The translations under genes and the position numbers were made by a program. Below, one piece after another: positions 54,205 to 63,120 of a DNA stretch of 64,000 nt. The notes under the pieces were generated by a model, which saw nothing but the letters and a program-made list of their open reading frames with translations, was not told where the DNA came from and made no database searches. Source of the DNA: Actinomycetes bacterium (lineage in GTDB: Bacteria; Actinomycetota; Actinomycetes; Propionibacteriales; Propionibacteriaceae); assembly GCA_023392635.1 (NCBI GenBank), contig JAEVYS010000032.1:1-64000 (forward strand). Direction: 5' to 3'. Each line of letters begins with the position of its first letter. The first letter of the stretch is position 1.

Positions 54205-56466
54205 GTGGACGAGCGCGACGAGGACCTGTTCGCCGACGAGCCCGGCGAGCTCTTCGAGCAGGATGGTCCCGACCTCTTCGGACAGGACGGCCCCGACCTC
54301 CTGGACGATCCCGACGACGCCGGGCCCGACATCGAGGACCTCCCGTCCGACGTCGACGAGACGATGCCTGAGCAGCCCTCCTCGCGCCGGTCCGAGGACG
54401 AGGTCACCGCTTCGCTGATGGAGGTCGTGGACGCGCTCAGGCAGCCGCACGAACCCATCACCCGTCCCGAGACGCCGCTGGCCCTGTACCGCCGGTACCG
54501 GCCCGACACGTTCGCAGACGTGATCGGCCAGGAGCACGTCACCGAACCGCTGCAGCGGGCACTCGCCAACAACCGCGTCAACCACGCCTACCTGTTCTCG
54601 GGCCCCCGCGGCTGCGGCAAGACCACGTCCGCCCGCATCCTCGCGAGGGCGCTCAACTGCGTGAAGGGCCCCACGCCGGTGCCGTGCGGGGAGTGCCAGT
54701 CCTGCCGCGACCTCGCGCGCGGCGGCTCGGGCAGCATCGACGTGATCGAGATCGACGCCGCCTCCCACGGCGGCGTCGACGACGCGCGCGACCTGCGGGA
54801 GCGGGCCTTCTTCGCCCCGGTGCACAGCCGCTACAAGATCTACATCATCGACGAGGCCCACATGGTGACGCCGCAGGGCTTCAACGCCCTGCTGAAGGTG
54901 GTCGAGGAGCCGCCGCCCCATGTGCGATTCGTGTTCGCCACCACCGAACCCGACAAGGTGCTCGGCACCATCCGCTCACGCACCCACCACTACCCCTTCC
55001 GGCTGGTGCCGCCGAAGACGCTGCAGGCGTACCTCGCCCGGCTGTGCGAGGCGGAGGGCATCCCGGTGGAGCCCGCCGTGCTGCCGCTGGTGGTGCGCGC
55101 CGGCGCCGGCTCGGTGCGTGACTCGCTGTCGGTGCTCGACCAGCTGCTCGGTGGCGCGGGCGAGCACGGAGTCGGCTACGCCCAGGCGGCCGCCCTGCTC
55201 GGGTACACCCCCGACGCGCTGCTCGACGAGATCATGGACGCGTTCGCCGCCGGCGACGCCCAGGGTGTGTTCGCCGCCGTCGACAAGGTGATCGAGGTCG
55301 GGCAGGATCCCCGCCGCTTCGCCGAGGACCTCCTCCGCCGGCTGCGTGACCTGATCATCGTCGCCGCCGTCCCCGAGGCCCTCAGCAGCGGCCTCGTCGA
55401 CGTCTCCGGTGACCAGGCCGAGCGCCTCACCACCCAGGCCACCGCGATGGGCCCGGGAGAACTGACCCGCGCCGCCGAGGTGATCGCCGTCGGCCTCACC
55501 GAGATGCGGGGCACGACCGCACCCCGGCTGCACCTGGAGCTGATGTGTGCGCGGGTGCTCCTGCCGGGTGCCGACGTGGACGAGCGGGGCCTGCATGCGC
55601 GCCTGGACCGGCTCGAACGCCGCCTCGGCGTCGGGGAGCCCGCCGCCACCGTGCAGCCGGCGCACGACGCGCCCGGCCCGGCCGCGCATGAACCTGCGCA
55701 CGGCAGCCGTACGCCGGTCACCGAAGTACCGGCGAAGGGCGGGAGGCCGCCGGAGCAGGCACCACAGCCCTCGGAAGCATCCGACGACCCGCCCTGGTCG
55801 GTGCCCGACGAACTGGTTGCTGCGTCAGCGGCCGCTGCGCGCGCCCAGGCTCCCCAGCCGGCCCGGAAGTCTCCGGAAGCGGGCCCCGCCACGGGGGTCG
55901 AACCCACGCAGGCTGCGAGCCCGGCGGAGGCCGAACCGACCGTGACCGGCGCCCTCGGCACCGCCGACCTGCGGCGCTTCTGGCCGCAGATCCTCGACAA
56001 CGTCAAGAACCGGCGTCGGTTCACCTGGATCCTGCTCAGCCAGAACGCCCAGATCGTCGAAGTGAGGGACGGCACCCTCACGCTCGGCCTGTCCAACACC
56101 GGGGCGAAGGACAGCTTCGGGCGCGGGGGCAGCCCCGACGTGCTGCGGGAGGCGATCCTCGAAGTGCTCGGGCTGGCACTGCACATCGAGCCGATCGTCG
56201 ACGCGTCTGCCGACCCGGCGCCGACGGCCCCGACGAGAGCCGCTCCCCTCCCGCCCGCGTCCCCGGCGAGCCCGCCGCGGTCTCCGGCTGCGGAGGCGGC
56301 CAGGGCGAACCTGCGTCCCACCCGATCGCAGGCCTCGGCCCCGGAGGCCGGGCCCGAGGCCGAACCCACCAGGGACGACGAGGTGGTCGAGGAGACCGCC
56401 AACACCGACGAGTTGATGATGAAGCACCTCGGCGCGGAGCTGATCGCCGAGGACGACAACGGCTGA
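54205..56466 (+). CDS. dnaX: DNA polymerase III subunit gamma/tau
   Basis: A 753-residue clamp-loader ATPase. An acidic N-terminal extension of about 85 residues precedes the AAA+ part (LALYRRYRPDTFADVIGQEH near 92; Walker A GPRGCGKTT near 135; zinc cysteines C...CGECQSC near 160; IIDEAHM near 215). Domain III and a long proline/alanine-rich linker follow, then a C-terminal domain (RFWPQILDNVKNRRRFTWIL near 590). The GTG is preferred because TAAGGT, a -10 box, lies only seven bases upstream (leaderless). An ATG 30 bases earlier is possible; still earlier starts would fall inside the SRP RNA. Followed by ybaB and recR. Confidence 0.93.
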   Translation: MDERDEDLFADEPGELFEQDGPDLFGQDGPDLLDDPDDAGPDIEDLPSDVDETMPEQPSSRRSEDEVTASLMEVVDALRQPHEPITRPETPLALYRRYRPDTFADVIGQEHVTEPLQRALANNRVNHAYLFSGPRGCGKTTSARILARALNCVKGPTPVPCGECQSCRDLARGGSGSIDVIEIDAASHGGVDDARDLRERAFFAPVHSRYKIYIIDEAHMVTPQGFNALLKVVEEPPPHVRFVFATTEPDKVLGTIRSRTHHYPFRLVPPKTLQAYLARLCEAEGIPVEPAVLPLVVRAGAGSVRDSLSVLDQLLGGAGEHGVGYAQAAALLGYTPDALLDEIMDAFAAGDAQGVFAAVDKVIEVGQDPRRFAEDLLRRLRDLIIVAAVPEALSSGLVDVSGDQAERLTTQATAMGPGELTRAAEVIAVGLTEMRGTTAPRLHLELMCARVLLPGADVDERGLHARLDRLERRLGVGEPAATVQPAHDAPGPAAHEPAHGSRTPVTEVPAKGGRPPEQAPQPSEASDDPPWSVPDELVAASAAAARAQAPQPARKSPEAGPATGVEPTQAASPAEAEPTVTGALGTADLRRFWPQILDNVKNRRRFTWILLSQNAQIVEVRDGTLTLGLSNTGAKDSFGRGGSPDVLREAILEVLGLALHIEPIVDASADPAPTAPTRAAPLPPASPASPPRSPAAEAARANLRPTRSQASAPEAGPEAEPTRDDEVVEETANTDELMMKHLGAELIAEDDNG

Positions 56467-56523
56467 GGTCCGCCCCGCCGCCACTACCATGGCGGGAGCC
56501 GTCCAATCCTGAGGAGAAACGCG

Positions 56524-56835
56524 ATGTTCGATCCCGGCAGCATCGACCTGCAGGGCCTGATGGCCCAGGCCCAGGCGATGCAGGACCAGCTGGAGCAGGC
56601 CCAGGCGGCCCTCGCGGCCAGGACCGTCAAGGGCACCGCCGGCGGCGACCTCGTCGAGGCCACCCTGACCGGCACCGGCGAACTCGTCGGCCTGGTCATC
56701 AAGCCCGAGGCCTGTGACCCCACCGACACCGAGACGTTGGCCGACCTGATCGTCGCCGCCGTCCGCGACGCCAACAACCAGGCCATGGCACTCGCCCAGG
56801 CCACGATGCCCGCCCTGCCCGAACTCGACCTGTAG
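56524..56835 (+). CDS. ybaB: YbaB/EbfC nucleoid-associated protein
   Basis: A 103-residue DNA-binding protein that dimerises into a tweezers-like shape and coats DNA. It begins with a coiled helix (LMAQAQAMQDQLEQAQAALA near 12), has the strand GDLVEATLTGTGELVGLVI near 42 and ends in a helix with AVRDANNQAMALAQ near 78. TGAGGAGAAACGCG precedes the ATG. It lies between dnaX and recR, its usual place. Confidence 0.95.
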   Translation: MFDPGSIDLQGLMAQAQAMQDQLEQAQAALAARTVKGTAGGDLVEATLTGTGELVGLVIKPEACDPTDTETLADLIVAAVRDANNQAMALAQATMPALPELDL

Positions 56836-56906
56836 GCCCTGCGCCCCGGCGCGGCCGTCGGCAGTGCGCGAGGTGCGAGGGTGCCCCGACCGATGAATGA
56901 GGAACC

Positions 56907-57506
56907 GTGTACGAAGGCCCGATCCAGGACCTGATCGACGAACTGGGCAGGCTGCCCGGGATCGGCCCGAAGGGCGCCCAGCGGATCGCCTTTCACATCC
57001 TGCAAACCGACAAGGCCGATGTCGAGCGCCTGGCCGCCACGCTGCGCGAGGTCACCGAGAAGGTGCGCTTCTGCGAGGTCTGCTTCAACATCTCCGAGGA
57101 GGAGACCTGCCGGGTCTGCCGCGATCCGCGCCGTGACCGGACGGCGATCTGCGTGGTCGAGGAGTCCAAGGACGTGATGGCGATCGAGCGGACGCACGAG
57201 TTCCGCGGCCTCTACCACGTGCTCGGCGGCGCGATCAGCCCGATCGACAACGTCGGTCCGGGCGACCTTCGCATCGCCGAGCTGTGCAAGCGGCTTGCGG
57301 ACGGGACCGTCACCGAGGTCATCCTGGCCACCGACCCGAACCTCGAGGGGGAGGCGACGGCGACCTTCATCTCCCGGCTCCTCATCCCGATGGGCGTCAC
57401 CGTTTCCCGCCTGGCCAGTGGCCTCCCGGTGGGCGGCGACCTCGAGTACGCCGACGAAGTCACCCTCGGCCGCGCCTTCCAGGGCCGCCGCCAGCTCACC
57501 GCATGA
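56907..57506 (+). CDS. recR: Recombination mediator protein RecR
   Basis: A 199-residue protein of the RecF pathway of gap repair. The helix-hairpin-helix GRLPGIGPKGAQRIAFHIL (near 14), a zinc finger (CEVCFNISEEETCRVC near 57) and a Toprim domain (AICVVEESKDVMAIERTHEF near 80) follow in normal order. Length is standard. It starts with GTG, 71 bases after ybaB, and is likely co-transcribed with dnaX and ybaB. A GTG-started HAD phosphatase gene follows eight bases later. Confidence 0.96.
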   Translation: MYEGPIQDLIDELGRLPGIGPKGAQRIAFHILQTDKADVERLAATLREVTEKVRFCEVCFNISEEETCRVCRDPRRDRTAICVVEESKDVMAIERTHEFRGLYHVLGGAISPIDNVGPGDLRIAELCKRLADGTVTEVILATDPNLEGEATATFISRLLIPMGVTVSRLASGLPVGGDLEYADEVTLGRAFQGRRQLTA

Positions 57507-57513
57507 GGCCGGC

Positions 57514-58401
57514 GTGACCAGCGCACCGACCACAGCACCCGGGCCGGAGGACCGGGCGCTCCCGTTCCCCGACGCCACCGGCATCCGGCTCATCGCGAGC
57601 GACCTCGACGGCACGCTCCTCGACGAGCTCTGCGAAGTCAGTCCGCGTACCGCGCGAGCGATCACGGAAGCGGCCGGGCAGGGCCTGCTCGTGGTGGCCG
57701 CCACCGGGCGCCAGGTCACCCAGCTGCCGCCCGCGCTGCGCGAATGTGGAGTCCGGTACGCCGTGGGGAGCAACGGCGCCATCGGCGTCGACCTCGGCGA
57801 CGACGAGATCCTGTTCGAGGAGCTGCTGCCCGCGCGGGCTGCGGCTGATGTGGTCGCCTACCTCACCGGCCGGCTCGAGGGCGTCCGATTCTCCGCCGTG
57901 CGCGACCACGGCGCCCGTCATGCCGCCGAGCACGGCTACCTCGACCTGCTCACCCCGCGTGAGCAGGAACTGTGGTGGAGCCACCTCGTGCCGCACGACC
58001 TCGCCGAAGTGGTGGCCGAACCGACCCTGAAACTGACGGTGCGCCATCCGGTGCTCACCGCCGAGGAGCTCCGGATCGTCCTGGAGGGGTCCGGGTTGCA
58101 CGGCTTCTCCGCCACCACATCGGGGGCACCGTTCCTCGAGGTGCAGGGACCGGGTGTCACGAAGGCGAGCGGGGTCTCCCGGCTGTGTGCGTTGCTCGGC
58201 GTCGAGGCCGGAGAGGTTTTCGCGGCCGGCGACAACAGCAACGACGTCGAGTTGCTCACCTGGGCGGGGCTCGGCGTCGCGATGGGCAACGCTGTCGCGC
58301 CGGCGCTCGCGGCGGCCGACTGGGTGACCGCGCCGAACCACGCCGACGGGCTCGCCGAGGCGCTCGAGCACGTCCTCTCGCAGGCCTGCACGCCCTCCTG
58401 A
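57514..58401 (+). CDS. HAD-superfamily (Cof-type) phosphatase
   Basis: A 295-residue cytoplasmic hydrolase. Motif I is LIASDLDGTLLDE near residue 30, motif II is VVAATGRQ near 60, and motif IV is FAAGDNSNDVELLTWAGLGV near 238; the C2-type cap lies between. Such enzymes dephosphorylate sugar phosphates, flavins or related metabolites. The GTG was chosen because it follows the recR stop with a GAGG at good distance and gives the usual length. Part of the dnaX-recR gene string. Confidence 0.9.
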   Translation: MTSAPTTAPGPEDRALPFPDATGIRLIASDLDGTLLDELCEVSPRTARAITEAAGQGLLVVAATGRQVTQLPPALRECGVRYAVGSNGAIGVDLGDDEILFEELLPARAAADVVAYLTGRLEGVRFSAVRDHGARHAAEHGYLDLLTPREQELWWSHLVPHDLAEVVAEPTLKLTVRHPVLTAEELRIVLEGSGLHGFSATTSGAPFLEVQGPGVTKASGVSRLCALLGVEAGEVFAAGDNSNDVELLTWAGLGVAMGNAVAPALAAADWVTAPNHADGLAEALEHVLSQACTPS

Positions 58402-58506
58402 CCCGCCACTCGCCCCGCCCGGTCGAATTCCGAGCTGTTCCACAGTGGGACCACAGCATTCGGAGGCAGACTGAAGGAACGAGAACACCTGTAGGAGGTT
58501 GGAAAG

Positions 58507-58893
58507 ATGCGTCACTACCCCGGTCCGGGCGGCGGCATGGGTGCCAGCAGCATGCTGTTCGGCTTCATGGGCTTCATCGGCACACTGGTCGTCCTGGCCC
58601 TGCTCACCCTTCTCGTCGTGTACCTGGTCAAGAGGGCCCAGGGGAAGAAGTACGGGCCGGCGGGATCCGGCCCCATGGGCCACCACGCGATGCACCGCCC
58701 GCCGATGCCGCCCGCGCTCCAGATCCTCGACGAACGGCTCGCCAACGGCGAGATCGAGGTCGAGGACTACATGACCCGCAAGGCAGCGCTGCTCGGCAGC
58801 AACGGCCCGGTCGCCAACGAGTGGTCGCCACAGCCGTCGACGCCGCCGAAGCCGGAGGCTCCCCAGCCGCCCGCTGAGGATCCGTCCATCTGA
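58507..58893 (+). CDS. SHOCT-domain membrane protein
   Basis: A 128-residue protein with a glycine-rich N-terminus, one membrane helix (about residues 18-42, GFIGTLVVLALLTLLVVYLV) and a short C-terminal SHOCT motif (ALQILDERLANGEIEVEDYM near 68). The tail is proline-rich. SHOCT is a short oligomerisation motif found at the ends of many membrane proteins. AGGAGG stands before the ATG. The upstream gap holds an imperfect dyad (TTCCACAGTGGGA). Function unknown. Confidence 0.85.
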   Translation: MRHYPGPGGGMGASSMLFGFMGFIGTLVVLALLTLLVVYLVKRAQGKKYGPAGSGPMGHHAMHRPPMPPALQILDERLANGEIEVEDYMTRKAALLGSNGPVANEWSPQPSTPPKPEAPQPPAEDPSI

Positions 58894-59072
58894 CGTGGCC
58901 GCGCCGGGCCGCCCGCCCCGGCCCTGACCGCTGTCTCTCCGGGGCCGCCTGGTCGCCACCTCCTCGACCGGGCCGGCCCCGGACGCGCGTCCCGGCACCC
59001 CTTCCGCGCCCACTCCTCGCCCCAGAGCGGCGCACGGGTGGAGAGGCGTTGCGCCGCCGCGTAGACTGCCCG

Positions 59073-59251
59073 GGTCGCAAGGCAGTGATGGGGCCATCAC
59101 CCCGGAGCCGCCGGAAGAACGGAGCGTCAGCTCTCACTAGAACCGGCCGCGGCGAACAACGAAGTGGGGCGCCCTCGGGTGTCCAAGGAGGGTGGTACCG
59201 CGGGCCCCGGCTCGTCCCTTCGTCGAACCGAGAAGACGACGAAGGACGCTG
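59073..59251 (+). promoter_or_regulatory. Translational T-box riboswitch of ileS
   Basis: Contains the T-box core GGTGGTACCGCGG (59191-59203) and an upstream short Stem I with an isoleucine specifier ATC at 59096-59098. A hairpin (59213-59225 with 59237-59248; arms CGTCCCTTCGTCG and CGACGAAGGACG) buries the ribosome binding site GAAGGA just before the ileS ATG. Uncharged tRNA-Ile binding would favour the alternative fold and free that site. This is the actinobacterial translational, short-Stem-I type. TAGACT at 59062 is a likely -10 box; the 5' end is estimated from it. Confidence 0.88.
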
Positions 59252-62200
59252 ATGACCACCGATTCCGCAGCCCGGCCGCACTATCGCCCCGTGCCGGCGA
59301 TGCTCGACCTGCCGGCGATGGAGCGCGAGATCCTCGACTTCTGGGCCGCGAACAACACCTTCGCCGCCTCGCTGGAGCGCACCGCGGACGGCAAGCCCTG
59401 GACGTTCTACGAGGGCCCGCCCACCGCCAACGGCATGCCGGGCACCCACCACATCGAGGCCCGCGTCTTCAAGGACGTGTTCCCGCGGTTCAAGACCATG
59501 CAGGGCTACCGGGTGGACCGGAAGGCGGGCTGGGACTGCCACGGACTGCCCGTCGAGCTCGCGGTGGAGAAGGAGCTCGGCTTCAACGGCAAGCCCGACA
59601 TCGAGGCGTACGGGGTGGAGGCGTTCAACGCCCGCTGCCGCGAGTCGGTGTCGCGGCACGTGGACGCGTTCACCGAGCTCACCACGCGGATGGGCTACTG
59701 GGTCAACCTCGACGAGGCGTACTGGACGATGGATCCGTCCTTCGTCGAGTCGGTCTGGTGGGCGCTGAAGCAGATCCACTCCAAGGGGCTCCTGGTGGAG
59801 GACTACCGCGTCGCCCCGTACTGCCCGCGCTGCGGCACCACCCTGAGCGACCACGAGCTCGCGCAGGGCTACGAGGACGTCACCGACCCGAGCGTCTATG
59901 TCCGGTTCCCGCTGCTGTCCGGCCCGCTCGCCGGCAAGGCGTCCCTGCTGGTGTGGACGACGACCCCGTGGACGCTGGTCAGCAACACCGCGGTCGCCGT
60001 GCACCCCGACGTGACGTACGTCGTCGCGACGAGGGACGAGCCCGACGGCGAGTCCTTGGTGATCGCCGAGCCGCTGGCGGAGAAGGTCCTCGGCGAGGGC
60101 TGGTTGCTCGGCCGGACGTTCACCGGTCGCGAGCTCGAGCTGTGGCGCTACTCGCGTCCCTTCGAGCTGGTCGACTTCCCGGACGTGGTGGGCGGTACCC
60201 ACTACGTCGTGCTCGCGGACTACGTCACCACCGAGGACGGCACCGGGCTGGTCCACCAGGCGCCGGCGTTCGGCGAGGACGACATGCTCGTCTGCCGCCA
60301 GTACGGGCTGCCGATGGTGAACCCGATCCGTCCCGACGGCACGTTCGACGACAGCCTCGAACTCGTCGGCGGGCTGTTCTTCAAGACCGCGGACAAGGTG
60401 CTGGTGGAGGACCTCCAGAGCCGGGGGCTGATGTTCCGGGTGCTCAACTACGAGCACTCGTATCCGCACTGCTGGCGTTGCCACACCCCGCTGCTCTACT
60501 ACGCCCAGCCCTCGTGGTACATCCGCACGACGGCGATCAAGGACGCCCTGCTGCGTGAGAACAGGGCGACCAACTGGTACCCGGAGAACATCAAGTGGGG
60601 GCGCTACGGCGACTGGCTGAACAACAACATCGACTGGGCGCTGTCGCGTTCGCGCTACTGGGGCACGCCCCTGCCGATCTGGCGCTGCCCCGCCGGCCAC
60701 CAGACCTGTGTGGGGTCCCGGGCCGAACTGTCGCAACTCACCGGAAGGAACCTGCTGGCGCTCGACCCGCACCGTCCGTTCGTGGACGACGTCACCTTCC
60801 CCTGCCCGAACTGCTCGCAGCTCGCGACCCGCGTCCCCGAGGTGATCGACGCGTGGTTCGACAGCGGCTCGATGCCGTTCGCCCAGTGGGGCTACCCGTG
60901 GGCGGAGGGGTCGAAGGACGCCTTCGCCACGGCGTACCCGGCGGACTTCATCTGCGAGGCGATCGACCAGACCCGCGGCTGGTTCTACTCGCTGATGGCG
61001 GTCGGGACGCTGGTGTTCGACCAGTCGTCCTACCGCAACGTGCTCTGCCTGGGCCACATCCTTGCCGAGGACGGACGCAAGATGAGCAAGCACCTGGGCA
61101 ACATCCTGGAGCCGATCCCGTTGATGGACACCCACGGTGCGGACGCGGTGCGCTGGTTCATGGCCGCCGGCGGTTCGCCGTGGTCGTCGCGGCGCGTCGG
61201 CCACCAGACGATCCAGGAGACCGTCCGCAAGGTGCTGATGACGTACCTCAACACGGTCGCGTTCCAGAGCCTGTACGCCCGCGCGAACGACTGGTCCCCG
61301 GACCGGATTGGGGACGGTTCCCAATCCGGTCCGCGGACCGAGTTGGGAACCGTCCCCAATCCGGTCCACGTGCTCGACCGGTGGCTCGCCAGCGCGCGCA
61401 ACACGCTGGTGAAGCAGGTCACGGAGGCGCTGGAGGACTTCGACACCCAGCGCGCCGGCGCGCTGCTGGCCACCTTCGTCGACGACCTGTCGAACTGGTA
61501 CGTGCGGCGCTCGCGCCGCCGCTTCTGGGACGGCGAAGGCTCTGCGCTGCAGACCCTGCACGACACCATCGACGTGGTGACGCGGCTGATGGCGCCGCTG
61601 GCGCCGTTCCTCACCGAGCGGGTCTGGCAGGACCTGGTCGTCTCCACCGACCCCGCCGCCCCGGCGTCCGTGCACCTGGCCGACTGGCCGGTGGTGGACG
61701 AGGACGCTATCGACGAGAAGCTGGACGAGGCCATGCGGCTGACCCGCCGCATCGTCGAGCTCGGACGCTCCGCCCGCTCGGAGGCCAGGGTGAAGACCCG
61801 CCAGCCGCTGGGACGCGCGCTGATCCCGTCCGGCGCCTTCGCCCTGCTCGACGCCGACCTGCGGGCCGAGGTGATGGCGGAGCTGAACGTCGAACACGTC
61901 GAGTCGTTCGCCTCGGCCGGTGACCTCGTCGACTACTCGGCCAAGGGCAACTTCCGGGCCCTCGGCAAGCGGTTCGGCACGGAGACCCCGCTGGTGGCGG
62001 CCGCCATCGCTTCCGCGGACGCCTCCGTGCTGTCCGCCGACCTCGCGACGCACGGGAGGGCGAACGTCCTGGTCACCGAGATCGGTGAGGTCCAGGTGAC
62101 GCCTGAGGAGGTCATCGTCTCCGAGCGGCCCCGGGAGGGCTGGTCGGTGGTCAACGAGCAGGGTGAGACCGTCGCGCTCGACCTCGAGCTCACGCCCCAG

Positions 62201-62464
62201 CTCGTCCAGGCCGGCCTGGCCCGGGAGTTCATCCGTGGCGTCCAGGAGGCCAGGAAGAGTTCCGGCTTCGAGGTGTCCGACCGCATCCGGCTCGCCTGGG
62301 CGGCCTCGAGCGACGCCACGGCGGAGGCGCTGCGGGCCAACTCCGCGCTCATCGGCGAGGAGGTGCTGGCCGTCGAGGTGACCGAGGGGCAGGGCGAGGA
62401 CGGCTGGTTCGGCGACGACGAGCTCGGCGTCCGGTTCGCCGTCACGAAGGTCGAGCGGACCTGA
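59252..62464 (+). CDS. ileS: Isoleucyl-tRNA synthetase with in-frame palindromic insertion
   Basis: A 1,070-residue class I synthetase charging tRNA-Ile. The HIGH-like motif reads PPTANGMPGTHHIEARVFKD near 55, the editing domain spans about 190-390 with WTTTPWTL near 238, and the KMSKS motif is GRKMSKHLGN near 610. The anticodon-binding domain begins VLDRWLASARN near 707. Between them, codons for SPDRIGDGSQSGPR and TELGTVPNPVH come from two palindromic repeat units, making this linker about ten residues longer than I would expect. The element keeps the frame open because CAA replaces the TAA seen in the intergenic copies. Controlled by the T-box leader. The stop shares one base with the next ATG. 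Confidence 0.95.
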   Translation: MTTDSAARPHYRPVPAMLDLPAMEREILDFWAANNTFAASLERTADGKPWTFYEGPPTANGMPGTHHIEARVFKDVFPRFKTMQGYRVDRKAGWDCHGLPVELAVEKELGFNGKPDIEAYGVEAFNARCRESVSRHVDAFTELTTRMGYWVNLDEAYWTMDPSFVESVWWALKQIHSKGLLVEDYRVAPYCPRCGTTLSDHELAQGYEDVTDPSVYVRFPLLSGPLAGKASLLVWTTTPWTLVSNTAVAVHPDVTYVVATRDEPDGESLVIAEPLAEKVLGEGWLLGRTFTGRELELWRYSRPFELVDFPDVVGGTHYVVLADYVTTEDGTGLVHQAPAFGEDDMLVCRQYGLPMVNPIRPDGTFDDSLELVGGLFFKTADKVLVEDLQSRGLMFRVLNYEHSYPHCWRCHTPLLYYAQPSWYIRTTAIKDALLRENRATNWYPENIKWGRYGDWLNNNIDWALSRSRYWGTPLPIWRCPAGHQTCVGSRAELSQLTGRNLLALDPHRPFVDDVTFPCPNCSQLATRVPEVIDAWFDSGSMPFAQWGYPWAEGSKDAFATAYPADFICEAIDQTRGWFYSLMAVGTLVFDQSSYRNVLCLGHILAEDGRKMSKHLGNILEPIPLMDTHGADAVRWFMAAGGSPWSSRRVGHQTIQETVRKVLMTYLNTVAFQSLYARANDWSPDRIGDGSQSGPRTELGTVPNPVHVLDRWLASARNTLVKQVTEALEDFDTQRAGALLATFVDDLSNWYVRRSRRRFWDGEGSALQTLHDTIDVVTRLMAPLAPFLTERVWQDLVVSTDPAAPASVHLADWPVVDEDAIDEKLDEAMRLTRRIVELGRSARSEARVKTRQPLGRALIPSGAFALLDADLRAEVMAELNVEHVESFASAGDLVDYSAKGNFRALGKRFGTETPLVAAAIASADASVLSADLATHGRANVLVTEIGEVQVTPEEVIVSERPREGWSVVNEQGETVALDLELTPQLVQAGLAREFIRGVQEARKSSGFEVSDRIRLAWAASSDATAEALRANSALIGEEVLAVEVTEGQGEDGWFGDDELGVRFAVTKVERT
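61300..61367. repeat. Pair of 33-base palindromic elements inside ileS
   Basis: Units at 61300-61332 and 61335-61367, two bases apart, the second in inverted orientation. The first has arms GGACCGGATT/AATCCGGTCC; the second is identical over all 33 bases to the unit at 25806-25838. They lie in frame in the linker between the catalytic and anticodon-binding domains of the synthetase. Confidence 0.92.
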
Positions 62465-63120
62465 TGCCCGAGACGCCGCGGCCGGCGCCGGTCCTGCTGC
62501 TGCACTCCGCCGGCCTGACTCCGCAGATGTGGCAGTCGCAGGTTGAGGCGATCGCCGAGGGCCTCGGCGAGGTGCAGGTGATCGCCCCCTGGCTGGCCGG
62601 GCTGCGTCCCGGCAAGCCCGGCGAGCTGTCGCTCGGCGGCGCCGCCGACGAGGTGAGCAGCACCCTGGACCGGTACGGCATCGAGCGGGCCCGCCTCGTC
62701 GGTCACCAGCTCGGTGCGATGGTGGCCCTGCAGCTGGCGGTCACCCAGCCCGAGCGCGTGGCCGCCCTGGTGTTGTCGGGTGCCTTCGCCGCCCCGGGCC
62801 GACTCGCACTCCGATTCCAGAAGTCGCTGATCCGGATGCTGCCGAACCGGGCGCTGGCCGACAGTGGCGCCACCAAGGACGACCTGGTCCGCGCGCTCGA
62901 CCTGATGGCGACCGCCGACTTCGGTCCGCGCCTGCGCGCGGTGACCGCCGACGTGCTGGTCGTCGCCGGAGCGGCCGATCCCGCGCTGCCTGCTGCCCGA
63001 CAGCTGGCCGAGCAGCTGCCGTCCGCTCGCCTCGAGGTGCTGGACGGCGCCGGCGCGAACCCGAGCCTGGAGGCGCCGGACGCCTACAACGCCTTGATGG
63101 TGAAGTTCTTCTCGGCGTGA
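62464..63120 (+). CDS. Alpha/beta-hydrolase fold protein lacking the catalytic triad
   Basis: A 218-residue alpha/beta-hydrolase of the homoserine-lactonase/BPHL type by fold (VLLLHSAGLTPQMWQSQV near 10). At the nucleophile elbow the usual GHSLGG reads GHQLGA (near residue 80), so serine is replaced by glutamine. The usual terminal GAGH reads GAGANPSLEAP (near 198), so the histidine is replaced by alanine. The acid position (AGAADPALPA near 173) remains. It is therefore probably not a hydrolase and may bind a ligand or partner. Its ATG overlaps the ileS stop by one base and its own stop overlaps the next gene by four. Confidence 0.85.
   Translation: MPETPRPAPVLLLHSAGLTPQMWQSQVEAIAEGLGEVQVIAPWLAGLRPGKPGELSLGGAADEVSSTLDRYGIERARLVGHQLGAMVALQLAVTQPERVAALVLSGAFAAPGRLALRFQKSLIRMLPNRALADSGATKDDLVRALDLMATADFGPRLRAVTADVLVVAGAADPALPAARQLAEQLPSARLEVLDGAGANPSLEAPDAYNALMVKFFSA

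Noticed and set aside
58628..62053. A minus-strand frame of more than 1,100 codons opposite ileS and its T-box
   Set aside because: Composition shadow of ileS; it would also run through the riboswitch.
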